Below are positions 48,367-56,575 of a stretch of 64,000 nt of DNA, in pieces; within the stretch, counting starts at the first letter, position 1, and every line of letters begins with the position of its first letter. The stretch comes from Primorskyibacter sedentarius (lineage in GTDB: Bacteria > Pseudomonadota > Alphaproteobacteria > Rhodobacterales > Rhodobacteraceae): positions 186,001-250,000 of the forward strand of contig NZ_SLZU01000002.1 in the NCBI RefSeq assembly GCF_004342065.1, in the 5' to 3' direction. The notes below the pieces were generated by a model that saw only the letters and a list, made by a program, of their open reading frames with translations, did not search any database and was not told the origin of the DNA. Both the position numbers and the translations under genes were made by a program.

Positions 48367-48794
48367 GCCCGAAGCTGAAAGCGTTATCAGAGCTGATGGA
48401 CATGCAGCTCAAACAGAAGATGTCCGAGCTTCAGCGGATCGAGCGTGACCAGCAACAGATCCGAAACGAGCTGTCAGAGCTTGCATCCCTTGGGCATACC
48501 CGGTTCGACGGCGCGTCGGACGTTCAGGCGCGGGTTGCCGCAGGGGCGGACTCTGCCTGGCATGTCTGGGCGACCCAGCGCCAGACACAACTGAACGGCC
48601 AGCTTGCGCTGCTGGCCGCCGAACGTCTTACCTATCTCGATGAGGTGCGTCATGCCTTCGCGCGTGATCAGGCAGCACAGGGACTGGTGTCGTCGGCGGC
48701 GCTCCAGCGTGCGCAGGCAACGACTGCCCGCGAGGCGGAAAGCCTCATTGCTCTGGTCATCACGAATGCAGCGAAGGGCCGGGACGCGGTTTGA
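48363..48794 (+). CDS. FliJ-like coiled-coil flagellar protein (unassigned)
   Basis: This 143-residue, highly helical protein has long heptad-like runs (MDMQLKQKMSELQRIERDQQQIRNEL at the start). It is coupled to flhB and is the last gene of that operon. Size and coiled-coil character fit an export-chaperone or FliJ-like stalk protein, but no diagnostic motif is seen. A FliJ relative is an inference from position. Confidence 0.55.
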   Translation: MSPKLKALSELMDMQLKQKMSELQRIERDQQQIRNELSELASLGHTRFDGASDVQARVAAGADSAWHVWATQRQTQLNGQLALLAAERLTYLDEVRHAFARDQAAQGLVSSAALQRAQATTAREAESLIALVITNAAKGRDAV

Positions 48795-48858
48795 ACGTGG
48801 GAACTATTCGCCGCGTCCGGGCGCCTTGAGATGTAGCTATCGGCGGTTTGCCAAATGG

Positions 48859-49362
48859 TCAGGCATCTTGCCGTGCGATTTCGACAATCAGCACTCCCTG
48901 CAAGGCAGGCCCGAGCACCGCGACACCATCTTTGTAAAGACCATGCCTGAGCGTATCGAGCTGGTCGGAGCCCGTGAAATACCCGTCAAAACCACCCCGG
49001 TTCGCATGATCGAACATCGATTGCAGGAACACATCGCGAAGCTTCGGTTCGCGCGAAAGCACCAAATCCCTGCTTTCCGGCGTGATCTCAAGCGACAGTG
49101 ACACAATCACCAGTGAAGTCACTCTTTCGTCGCGAACCACGGGTACGACAAACTGGTTGCCGAGCTTTATGAAGTCATTCTCGCTGGGCGGCGCCGCCGA
49201 ATGCGCATCACCCGCCGCGGCCGCATGCTCCTGCTCGGGGCCGCATGGGCCCACGGGCTCTGCCTGCGCCGTCTCAGGCTCCGGAGCAAGAATGACTGCG
49301 GCGGCGATACCGGAACCGGTGCCAAGCGCTGCAAGAAGGACGGGAAGTATGAGCTTGAGCAT
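48859..49362 (-). CDS. fliL: Flagellar basal-body protein FliL-like
   Basis: This 167-residue protein has one N-terminal membrane helix (LILPVLLAALGTGSGIAAAVIL), a low-complexity Ala/His/Glu-rich linker (about 30-60) and a C-terminal domain like FliL. FliL associates with the stator and supports swimming. It is the last leftward gene of the flgB-to-fliL run and is convergent with the FliJ-like gene. The call rests on layout and domain feel. Confidence 0.7.
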   Translation of the reverse strand: MLKLILPVLLAALGTGSGIAAAVILAPEPETAQAEPVGPCGPEQEHAAAAGDAHSAAPPSENDFIKLGNQFVVPVVRDERVTSLVIVSLSLEITPESRDLVLSREPKLRDVFLQSMFDHANRGGFDGYFTGSDQLDTLRHGLYKDGVAVLGPALQGVLIVEIARQDA

Positions 49363-49371
49363 CTGCTTTCC

Positions 49372-50103
49372 TTAGAAGGGGGCGATGGCATCAAGAACCT
49401 GTTGCCCGATCCTTGGTTGCTGCATGTCAGAGATCTGCCCGCGCCCGCCATATGAAATGCGTGCCGAGGCGATCTTGTCATAGGTGATTTCATTCGCGCG
49501 CGAGATGTCTTCGGGACGAACATAGCCCGAAACGAGCAGCTCGCGGATTTCAAAGTTCACCCGGACCTCCTGAAGGCCCTCAATCGCAAGCACACCATTT
49601 GGGAGCACATCTGTCACCGTCGCTGCAACACGCAGGGTCAGCTTTTCATTCCGACGTACCGAGCCGTCGCCGCTGGCGTCGCTGGCACTGCTGATGGAAA
49701 TCGCTTCGTCCAAGCTGGCACCATCGGGAAGGTCCTTGTTGACCCGCTGCGGTACGCCGAAAAGATGCGGAAGACCCAGACTCTCGGAACCGCTGCGCGA
49801 CCGCGAGGTGGCGTTGGAAATCTCGGCCTTTTCGTCGATCTCGATCACCACCGTCATGATGTCACCGCGCTTTTCGGCCCGCCTGTCACCCAGCAGGGAT
49901 CGGCGACTTCCGCTCCAGAGCGATGCCTCGTCGCGCGGCTCCAACCGGGTGGTGGTCTCCGGCAGGCCGGCAAAGACCATCGCCTGATGTTCCGGCCCTT
50001 GGGTGGCCGGGGTGAATTCCGGGGCCTTCCCGATGTGATCCATCTTGCCACAGGCGGCGAGGCCGACACAAAGGCCAGCAATGAAAAGCGTTTTCGTATT
50101 CAT
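49372..50103 (-). CDS. flgH: Flagellar L-ring protein FlgH
   Basis: This 243-residue outer-membrane ring lipoprotein has a signal and lipobox (LCVGLAAC, lipidated C18). The family strings SLWSGSRRSLLGDRRA and GDIMTVVIEIDEKAEISN are present. It overlaps flgA by four bases and precedes fliL. Confidence 0.94.
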   Translation of the reverse strand: MNTKTLFIAGLCVGLAACGKMDHIGKAPEFTPATQGPEHQAMVFAGLPETTTRLEPRDEASLWSGSRRSLLGDRRAEKRGDIMTVVIEIDEKAEISNATSRSRSGSESLGLPHLFGVPQRVNKDLPDGASLDEAISISSASDASGDGSVRRNEKLTLRVAATVTDVLPNGVLAIEGLQEVRVNFEIRELLVSGYVRPEDISRANEITYDKIASARISYGGRGQISDMQQPRIGQQVLDAIAPF

Positions 50104-50522
50104 TTGGAGACTACCACCTGACCTTGAGAATCTATCTGACCGAACACGCTGGTCCGGGAACTTAGGTTCATGACGCGGATGCGGTCGCCTTCACCGCCCC
50201 GGCCCAGCGACCTGCCATCGGATGTGATGACTAGTCCGCCTTGTTCGAAAACGAGCGTGACGATGTCGTTGCGGTCGACGATTGCGGGCGGACCGACATC
50301 GCCCATCCGCAGGGGGCGCCCGGCGTAAATGGTGACGCGCGCTTCCTGGCCCACCGCATCTTCGACAAGGGCCAGAGTGCCCGGAATCGTCGCATCCGAA
50401 ATCACCAGATCCTGCTCGGACAAGAGCGATTGCGCGCGAATTGTGCGTGCGGCCACCAGGGTTTCGGCAAAAACGGGTGCCGCAATCAGGCAAAGAGGCA
50501 GGGCAAGAAGCGTTTTCATCAC
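50100..50522 (-). CDS. flgA: Flagella basal-body P-ring formation protein FlgA
   Basis: This 140-residue periplasmic chaperone for P-ring assembly consists of a signal peptide (LLALPLCLIAAPVFA) and the SAF-like domain with AGRPLRMGDVGPPAIVDRND. It is shorter than enteric FlgA (about 219) and lacks its N-terminal extra domain. It overlaps both neighbours by four bases. Confidence 0.88.
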   Translation of the reverse strand: MMKTLLALPLCLIAAPVFAETLVAARTIRAQSLLSEQDLVISDATIPGTLALVEDAVGQEARVTIYAGRPLRMGDVGPPAIVDRNDIVTLVFEQGGLVITSDGRSLGRGGEGDRIRVMNLSSRTSVFGQIDSQGQVVVSK

Positions 50523-51304
50523 CGCACCTGCGTCGTCGCGCCCAGCATCTGATCTGCTGCTGAGATGACTTTGGCGTTCAGTTCATAGCCCCGTTGCGCT
50601 TCGATCAATTCGGTCACCTCGCGCACGGCATCGACGGAGCTGTCTTCAAGATACCCCTGGCGCAAAGTGCCCAGACCATCTTCGCCCGGGGTGGCCGTCA
50701 GGGCCGCGCCAGAGGCTTCGGTTTCAAGAAAAAGGTTGCTGCCCATCGCTTCCAGTCCTTTCGGGTTGCTGAACCCGACAAGGTTGAACTGTCCCAGCTC
50801 TTGTGCTTCGGCGGAATCGTCGAAATAGGCGTAGACCTCGCCGTCGGCATTGATCGAGATGGACCGCGCGTCCGTCGGGATCACGATATCCGGCGCGACG
50901 GGAAAGCCTTCGGAAGTGACAATCAACCCGTCTGCGCTGCGCTTCAGCCCGCCGTCACGAGTATAGGCGGCGCGGCCAGACGGCAATGTCACCTCCAGAT
51001 AGCCCAGGCCGTCAATCGCGATATCAAGATCGCCGCCCGTTGCCGACAATGCACCTTGTTGCAATTGCACGGAAACCGCGGCAGGCCTGACGCCAAGGCC
51101 AAGTTGCACGCCGGTCGGCAAGACCGTTCCGTCGGAGGCGTTGATTGATCCTGCGCGGCTAAGCTGCTGGTAATGCAGGTCCGCGAACTCGGCACGACGG
51201 GCATTATAGCCGGTGGTGCTCATGTTCGACAGGTTGTTCGAAATGACCTCGACCCGCATTTGCTGGGCGGTCATCCCGGTGGCGGCAATCTTCAGGGCAC
51301 GCAT
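50519..51304 (-). CDS. flgG: Flagellar distal rod protein FlgG
   Basis: This 261-residue rod protein has N-terminal MRALKIAATGMTAQQMRVEVISNNLSN, the family string GYLEVTLPSGR, and a C-terminal TELIEAQRGYELNAKVISAADQML. Length and both ends are typical of FlgG. It lies 19 bases after flgF. Confidence 0.95.
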   Translation of the reverse strand: MRALKIAATGMTAQQMRVEVISNNLSNMSTTGYNARRAEFADLHYQQLSRAGSINASDGTVLPTGVQLGLGVRPAAVSVQLQQGALSATGGDLDIAIDGLGYLEVTLPSGRAAYTRDGGLKRSADGLIVTSEGFPVAPDIVIPTDARSISINADGEVYAYFDDSAEAQELGQFNLVGFSNPKGLEAMGSNLFLETEASGAALTATPGEDGLGTLRQGYLEDSSVDAVREVTELIEAQRGYELNAKVISAADQMLGATTQVR

Positions 51305-51323
51305 TCTGCTCTCCTGCTATGAT

Positions 51324-52037
51324 CTATTTGATGAAGGTTTTCATTGCGGTGCGGATCCGCTCATCTTCGGCATCCATGAAACTTTGGCCCATCTCATAGG
51401 CGCGCTGCACTTCGATCATCCGGGCAAGCTGGCTGATCGGATCGACGTTCGACGCCTCCAGAAAACCTTGCAGGACACGGGCGTCCTCGACCGGTTCGGC
51501 GCCTGCATCGCTGCGGAACAGAACGCTGCCCTCGCGGATCAATCCTTGCGGATCGTTTGGCGCGAAAAGACCGACTTGCCCGATTGGCTGGCCGTTTGCG
51601 CTGATCGTTCCGTCCGGGGCGACGCTGACAGGACCGTCGCCGGTTGGCACGAATACAGGCGCTTCGCCAAGATCCAGAACCGGGTATCCGTCGGCTGTCA
51701 CCAGATTTCCCTGCGCATCGGGCGTGAACATGCCTGCGCGCGTCAGCCGGTTGCCCTCAGGTGTCTGGACCATGAAGAATCCGTCGCCTTCGATGGCGAG
51801 GTCAAACGCGTTGCCGGTCTTGGTCAGTTCGCCTTGCGAATACGAGGTGTCCGCGACCCGTGCCGAGGCCATGGACAGGCTGTCCCCGCCCCTTGACCGC
51901 ATGATATATTCAGAAAAGATCAGGCCTTCCTGCTTGAAGCCCGTGGTTGCGGCGTTCGCGATATTGTTCGCGACGACCTGCATTTCGCGCTTCAGCCCGG
52001 ATTGACGGGTAAGTGCTGCGTAACCTGCGTTATCCAT
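51324..52037 (-). CDS. flgF: Flagellar proximal rod protein FlgF
   Basis: This 237-residue rod protein is in the same family as FlgG, with N-terminal YAALTRQSGLKREMQVVANNIANAAT and C-terminal ARMIEVQRAYEMGQSFMDAEDERI. Its position right before flgG and its shorter length support FlgF. Confidence 0.92.
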   Translation of the reverse strand: MDNAGYAALTRQSGLKREMQVVANNIANAATTGFKQEGLIFSEYIMRSRGGDSLSMASARVADTSYSQGELTKTGNAFDLAIEGDGFFMVQTPEGNRLTRAGMFTPDAQGNLVTADGYPVLDLGEAPVFVPTGDGPVSVAPDGTISANGQPIGQVGLFAPNDPQGLIREGSVLFRSDAGAEPVEDARVLQGFLEASNVDPISQLARMIEVQRAYEMGQSFMDAEDERIRTAMKTFIK

Positions 52038-52038
52038 T

Positions 52039-52308
52039 TTATCCCCCGATTATCAGCGGCATCAGGTGGTCCTGAAAGAACGACACCAAAGATTGAGTCA
52101 TGAAGCTCATCGAGAGCCAGAAAACGGCGACGATCGCGATCATTTTCGGAACGAAAGTCAGGGTCATTTCCTGCACCGAGGTCAGCGCCTGAAAGAGGCC
52201 GACGCTGACCCCCGCGACAAGGGCGGCGGTCAGGATGGGGACGGATGTGATCACCGCGACCCAAAGACCCTGCCTCATCGTGTCGTAAAAGACGGCTTCG
52301 CTCAGCAT
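52039..52308 (-). CDS. fliQ: Flagellar export gate protein FliQ
   Basis: This 89-residue protein with two transmembrane helices is part of the FliPQR gate. The strings VITSVPILTAALVAGVSVGLFQALTSVQEMTL and the C-terminal LMPLIIGG are typical. It sits between fliE and flgF. Confidence 0.93.
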   Translation of the reverse strand: MLSEAVFYDTMRQGLWVAVITSVPILTAALVAGVSVGLFQALTSVQEMTLTFVPKMIAIVAVFWLSMSFMTQSLVSFFQDHLMPLIIGG

Positions 52309-52317
52309 GACCGCACC

Positions 52318-52611
52318 TCAGACCGGCATGCGCAGGATTTCCTGGTACGCCTCAACCACCTTGTTGCGGACCGTGACAGCGGTTTCGACCGCCAGTTCGG
52401 ATTGTGCCAGAGCCTGTACCAGGGCATGTGGGTCCGCCTTGCCGACCATCGCGGCCTTGGCCGTTTCCTCGCCCGCCTGAACGGTCTGGGCGAAGTCCTC
52501 TGCCAAAGCGACAAAGCTCTGCTTGGCAGTGGCCGTGGTTTCGGGCGCGGGTTCAAGCGCGGGCCTTGTGCTGGCATAGCTGCGGGCGGCAAAAAGCGAT
52601 TGGATATCCAT
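52318..52611 (-). CDS. fliE: Flagellar hook-basal body complex protein FliE
   Basis: This 97-residue rod-MS-ring junction protein has the C-terminal family string DPHALVQALAQSELAVETAVTVRNKVVEAYQEILRMPV in outline. It follows flgC, as in most flgB-flgC-fliE operons. Confidence 0.93.
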   Translation of the reverse strand: MDIQSLFAARSYASTRPALEPAPETTATAKQSFVALAEDFAQTVQAGEETAKAAMVGKADPHALVQALAQSELAVETAVTVRNKVVEAYQEILRMPV

Positions 52612-52629
52612 TCTGGTCTCCGTTTGAAA

Positions 52630-53022
52630 TTAGCGTCTCAGAAGTTCGAGCAGTCCGGTCGACATTTGCCGGGCCTGGTCGAACATTTTCAGGTTGGCCT
52701 CGTAGCTGCGCTGGGCTTCGCGCGCGTCAGCCATCTCGATGATCAGGTCGACATTCGACGCCTCGTAATGGCCGGACTCATCGGCCATCGGATGCGCAGG
52801 GTCGTGAATTTTATCCAGTTCCGACCGGTCAAGGGTCACGCGCCCGGTGGCGACGCTCCCAACGCCCGTTTCGCGGTTCACTTCCATTTCGAAAGGGACC
52901 AGCTTGCGGCGATACCCGGGCGTGTCGGCATTCGCGATATTCTCGGAAACCAGCCGCAGGCGTTTTGCCTGAGCCTGCAAGCCGCTGGCGGAAACGAAGA
53001 GGGATTCGGAAAACGCGCTCAT
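52630..53022 (-). CDS. flgC: Flagellar proximal rod protein FlgC
   Basis: This 130-residue rod protein begins FSESLFVSASGLQAQAKRLRLVSENIANADTPGYRRK in outline and ends MADAREAQRSYEANLKMFDQARQM. It follows flgB after 17 bases. Confidence 0.94.
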   Translation of the reverse strand: MSAFSESLFVSASGLQAQAKRLRLVSENIANADTPGYRRKLVPFEMEVNRETGVGSVATGRVTLDRSELDKIHDPAHPMADESGHYEASNVDLIIEMADAREAQRSYEANLKMFDQARQMSTGLLELLRR

Positions 53023-53039
53023 TGTCTACCCTTTCTGGA

Positions 53040-53432
53040 TCAGCTGCGGCCAATACTGGCGCGCAGAATATTGAGGCTGGACTTGTAGACGGCGAGCGCC
53101 TGGTCGTGATGGCGTTTCGCCTCCACAGCCTTGACCATCTCCTGCTCGACAGAAACCCCGTTGCCGTTCGGGCTGTGAGAGGCGCTGTGGATGACGTCCA
53201 CTTCGGCTTTCGCTGCCGATTGGGTACCATTCAGGTGGCCCGCCCGCGTTGCTTTTTGCACGCCCGCCGCTTGCGTATCTTTTGCCGCATAGGTGGCGAA
53301 ATCGGTGACCTGTCGGGCACGGTAATCCGGCGTATCCGCATTCGCGATATTCTGCGCGATCACGGCTTGCCGTGTTCCTGCATGCTGCGCCAGCGAGATT
53401 GCTGTGCGGAAGATCTCAAGTTTTTCGTACAT
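53040..53432 (-). CDS. flgB: Flagellar proximal rod protein FlgB
   Basis: This 130-residue rod protein contains ISLAQHAGTRQAVIAQNIANADTPDYRARQV in outline and ends AVEAKRHHDQALAVYKSSLNIL. ATG 53432 is preferred because GGGAGAAG lies a few bases upstream and homology starts there. It is the first gene of the leftward run flgB-flgC-fliE-fliQ-flgF-flgG-flgA-flgH-fliL, divergent from fliI. Confidence 0.93.
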   Translation of the reverse strand: MYEKLEIFRTAISLAQHAGTRQAVIAQNIANADTPDYRARQVTDFATYAAKDTQAAGVQKATRAGHLNGTQSAAKAEVDVIHSASHSPNGNGVSVEQEMVKAVEAKRHHDQALAVYKSSLNILRASIGRS

Positions 53433-53517
53433 CGGGGCTTCTCCCTCGATTGGCTTCAATCAAGGCTTAACCCCGATTCCTTTAAAAAAAGTTTGTGGAA
53501 CATTTCAGGAGCGTTCG

Positions 53518-54900
53518 ATGCAAACTCGAGGAATTACAGAACTCAGGCAAAAGATCGCTGGACTGAGCGCGATTCAGGCGGTTGGCCGTGTGGCCGAGGT
53601 CGAAGGTACGCTGGTTTGGGTAAAGGGCATTTCCGGCGATGCCCGGATTGGCGACAGGCTTTGTCTTTACCGCCGGGGGGCCGCACCGCTTGGCGGCGAG
53701 GCACTGATGATTCGCGATGGCAAGGTTGCGATGTTGCCAGAGGGCAGTATCGAGGGTGTCACGCTGGAGGATCGGGTTGCCGTGCTTGGGCGCAACACAC
53801 TTGCGCCAACCGATTCCTGGATCGGCCGGGTCATCGACCCATTTGGCCGGCCGCTGGACGGGGCGCCCATGTCCTCCGGAAGTGATGCGAGAGAGCTTCG
53901 CGGTGACCCACCGGAGCCGTCACAACGCATGCCGTTGGGCCAGCGTCTGGAAACAGGCCATGCTGTGTTCAACACGTTTCTGCCGATTGCACGGGGGCAG
54001 CGCCTCGGGCTCTTTGCTGGGTCCGGTGTCGGCAAATCGAGTTTGCTGGCAAGTCTGGCCCGCAAGATCGAAGCGGATGTCGTCGTGGTGTCTCTCGTCG
54101 GTGAAAGGGGCCGGGAGCTTCGGGAATTCGTGGACGAAACGCTCGGCGCGGAGGGGATGCAAAGATCGGTCGTGGTCGCCGCGACTTCGGACAGGTCGCC
54201 GCTGGTTCGCAGGCGCTGTCCGCTGGCAGCGATGGCGGTTGCCGAACATTTTCGCGATCAAGGCGCACATGTTTTGCTGTTGGTCGATTCGATCACACGA
54301 TTTGCCGAAGCACATCGCGAGGTCGCCATCGCATCGGGCGAGTTGCCTGCATTGCGAGGATATCCGCCCTCGACAGCTCACCAGATCATGTCACTTTGCG
54401 AACGTGCGGGCCCGGGAACAAGCGGTGCCGGTGACATTACGGCCATCTTTTCGGTACTTGTTGCGGGATCAGACATGGAGGAGCCGGTGGCAGATATCCT
54501 GCGCGGTGTTCTGGACGGTCATGTCGTGATGGACCGCAAGATTGCGGAACGTGGCCGGTACCCGGCAATTGACCTGCTTCGCTCCGTCTCGCGTAGCTTG
54601 CCCGGCTGCGCATCCGCGGAAGAAAACCAGATGCTGACAGCGGCGCGACGGCTGATGGGATCATACGCAGAATCCGAAATGATGGTTCGTGCGGGGCTTT
54701 ACAAGGAAGGCACGGATGCGGCCCTGGATCAGGCGATCCGCGCATGGCCTGATCTGGATGATTTTCTGTCCCTGTCGGAGAGCGGTAATTCGCAGGACAG
54801 CTTTTCCAGGCTGCACCTGCTCCTGCGCAAGGTCGGGGTGCAGATCGCGTCGCCCAAGCCTGCAATTAAAAGCGGCGGGGCCCGAGATAAGTCAGCGTGA
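53518..54900 (+). CDS. fliI: Flagellum-specific ATPase FliI
   Basis: This 460-residue export ATPase is related to F1-beta. The P-loop GSGVGKSS is at about 168-175, Walker B is around VLLLVDSITRFAEA, and the family string GYPPSTA follows. ATG 53518 is chosen for CAGGAG upstream and for homology; the upstream extension overlaps flgB. The regulator FliH is not adjacent and not in the window. Confidence 0.94.
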   Translation: MQTRGITELRQKIAGLSAIQAVGRVAEVEGTLVWVKGISGDARIGDRLCLYRRGAAPLGGEALMIRDGKVAMLPEGSIEGVTLEDRVAVLGRNTLAPTDSWIGRVIDPFGRPLDGAPMSSGSDARELRGDPPEPSQRMPLGQRLETGHAVFNTFLPIARGQRLGLFAGSGVGKSSLLASLARKIEADVVVVSLVGERGRELREFVDETLGAEGMQRSVVVAATSDRSPLVRRRCPLAAMAVAEHFRDQGAHVLLLVDSITRFAEAHREVAIASGELPALRGYPPSTAHQIMSLCERAGPGTSGAGDITAIFSVLVAGSDMEEPVADILRGVLDGHVVMDRKIAERGRYPAIDLLRSVSRSLPGCASAEENQMLTAARRLMGSYAESEMMVRAGLYKEGTDAALDQAIRAWPDLDDFLSLSESGNSQDSFSRLHLLLRKVGVQIASPKPAIKSGGARDKSA

Positions 54901-54922
54901 TCAAATCAGGGCAACCGGTTCG

Positions 54923-55720
54923 TCAGAGGCTGGAAGATTGCAGAAGCGTCAGCGCAATCGATCCGGCCTGGTTGACCGGTTGAGCCTGTATCTGCGAGCG
55001 CAGCAAATAGGTCTCAACGACTTTGTTCATGGTCTCAGGGTCCGAGATTTTCGCCAGATCGGATGTGCCGAACATGCGTTCGGCCTTGCTCTGAAATGTT
55101 TCCAACTGCTTGTCGATGTCCAGCTTGCCAAAGTCGCTCGGAAGCCCCAATGCCGTTTCAAACACGTTCCGCAGCGCGGTGGTGCCCATGATGCGAAACC
55201 ATTTCGTATCATTCCCGACAGTCGATTGCGCGACCTCAGGAAAGGCCCGCGTAAAATTCAATGCCAAGCGCATATCGTCATCCTGTTCGCCGACGGCGAC
55301 CTCGAAGCTCTGGCTTTGATATTTCTCCACGATTTCTTGCGGAAAGTCCGACAGCTTGCTGCGTGGGACAGAAAAGTCGCCAAAGCCAAATGCCTTCGAG
55401 AATTCCAGATAACGCGAATCCGACAGCTTGTTCGCCAGCGCCGAGGGGTCAAGCGTGCCTTCTTCCAGCACCTTTTGCACCAGATACTTGCTGTCGATAT
55501 CATCGGACAGCCCAAATGCACCCAATGCGACGCGCAGCAATCGCCGATCTGACACCAACTGCTCTGCGGTCTCGATCTCGCCGATCTTTTCCTTGAAGTA
55601 ATCGGTATCACGACGGATTTCGACGGAGCCCGCATGAGCATCCATCTGGGTCACCAGCGTCCGATCCAGGAATTTCCACCCGGCCAGACCGGTCATGGGA
55701 ATGACGGGCTGGTAGCTCAT
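54923..55720 (-). CDS. DUF1217-domain flagellar-cluster protein
   Basis: This 265-residue protein belongs to a family (DUF1217) found almost only in flagellar loci of alphaproteobacteria. It is mostly helical and charged, contains GTLDPSALANKLSDSRY and the C-terminal NKVVETYLLRSQIQAQ, and has no signal peptide. The start is set at ATG 55720 by homology; an upstream extension overlaps flbT. Its stop is 23 bases from the fliI stop. No molecular role is established. Confidence 0.85.
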   Translation of the reverse strand: MSYQPVIPMTGLAGWKFLDRTLVTQMDAHAGSVEIRRDTDYFKEKIGEIETAEQLVSDRRLLRVALGAFGLSDDIDSKYLVQKVLEEGTLDPSALANKLSDSRYLEFSKAFGFGDFSVPRSKLSDFPQEIVEKYQSQSFEVAVGEQDDDMRLALNFTRAFPEVAQSTVGNDTKWFRIMGTTALRNVFETALGLPSDFGKLDIDKQLETFQSKAERMFGTSDLAKISDPETMNKVVETYLLRSQIQAQPVNQAGSIALTLLQSSSL

Positions 55721-56121
55721 GAGTGATGCGCCGCAAGAAGCCGGTCTTCGCGGGGGATGAGAGCCCGGAGCGCGCGGAGGCATTGGTAGAATTGTTGGCG
55801 CACCAAGGCGTCAGTTGCTTGGCCCAGGATCGTCCGGCTGTCATTGTCGGTCAGGATTTGGCTCAATTCCTCAATCCGGCGCAAGAGCTGCAGTTTCACC
55901 TCTTCGGGGGCGGCGTCGCCGCTCAACACCAGCTGAGCGGCATAGCACACTCGTCGTACCGGTGTCGTGGCCTCGTCAGGGTGGATGGCGTCACGCAGCC
56001 GCAAGATGTTGGCGTTTGGCGAAAGGATCGTGAACCTGCTGCGCCGGTCGCCGTTTTCGATCACGGCACCATTGATCAACACGCGTTCCTTTGGCCCCAG
56101 TTTCAGCACCAGACCTGTCAT
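55717..56121 (-). CDS. flbT: Flagellin synthesis regulator FlbT
   Basis: This 134-residue post-transcriptional regulator is known in Caulobacter to bind the 5' untranslated region of flagellin mRNA and destabilise it until the hook is complete. The N-terminal LVLKLGPKERVLINGAVIENG and the central DAIHPDEATTPVRRVCYAAQLVL are typical. It overlaps flaF by four bases, and the DUF1217 gene by four. Confidence 0.93.
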   Translation of the reverse strand: MTGLVLKLGPKERVLINGAVIENGDRRSRFTILSPNANILRLRDAIHPDEATTPVRRVCYAAQLVLSGDAAPEEVKLQLLRRIEELSQILTDNDSRTILGQATDALVRQQFYQCLRALRALIPREDRLLAAHHS

Positions 56122-56495
56122 CGCTGCGTACCTCCGTTGCTGAGACCTTTCAGAATGGCTGCGTTGATTTGCAAAAGTGGCGCAACGCTGGCCTCGCGCT
56201 TGAGCACTGCGCTGGTGTGAAGCTGTGTGAACTGCGCGAGATAAACGATACGCGCGCGCAGCGATGCGGGCAGTTGGTTCCCGTCTCCGGCAACGTCGAC
56301 CGCAAGGGCGGTCCAGAGTTTTCGATTGTCGTGCAGAGCCGATACCAGATCCGTAAAACCGGCGGTCCCTCTCAATGCTGCGGCACGGATGCGATGGGTC
56401 ACCTTAGCGATGAGCTCATATTCAGTGCTTCGCGCGGTGCGCGTCGCGGATGCAGAATTCGAATAGGCGCGTTGAGCCAACATGTGAGCGTTCAC
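56118..56495 (-). CDS. flaF: Flagellar biosynthesis regulator FlaF
   Basis: This 125-residue partner and antagonist of FlbT is needed for flagellin synthesis and export in Caulobacter-type bacteria. It begins NAHMLAQRAYSNSASATRTAR and has the family region LWTALAVDVAGDGNQLP. It lies after flagellin on the same strand, separated by a strong hairpin. Confidence 0.92.
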   Translation of the reverse strand: MNAHMLAQRAYSNSASATRTARSTEYELIAKVTHRIRAAALRGTAGFTDLVSALHDNRKLWTALAVDVAGDGNQLPASLRARIVYLAQFTQLHTSAVLKREASVAPLLQINAAILKGLSNGGTQR

Positions 56496-56540
56496 GTCAC
56501 ATCCTTCCGGAAATTGCGATGTAGGGGATCAGTGGGGAAT

Positions 56541-56566
56541 GCGGAGGCCCTGTACCGGGCCTCCGC
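56541..56566 (-). terminator. Hairpin after the flagellin gene
   Basis: A perfect 10-bp stem (GCGGAGGCCC with GGGCCTCCGC) closes a six-base loop between the flagellin stop and flaF. It probably ends most flagellin transcripts, leaving flaF-flbT at lower levels (inference). The U-run is missing. Confidence 0.6.
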
Positions 56567-56575
56567 GTAAGTCGC

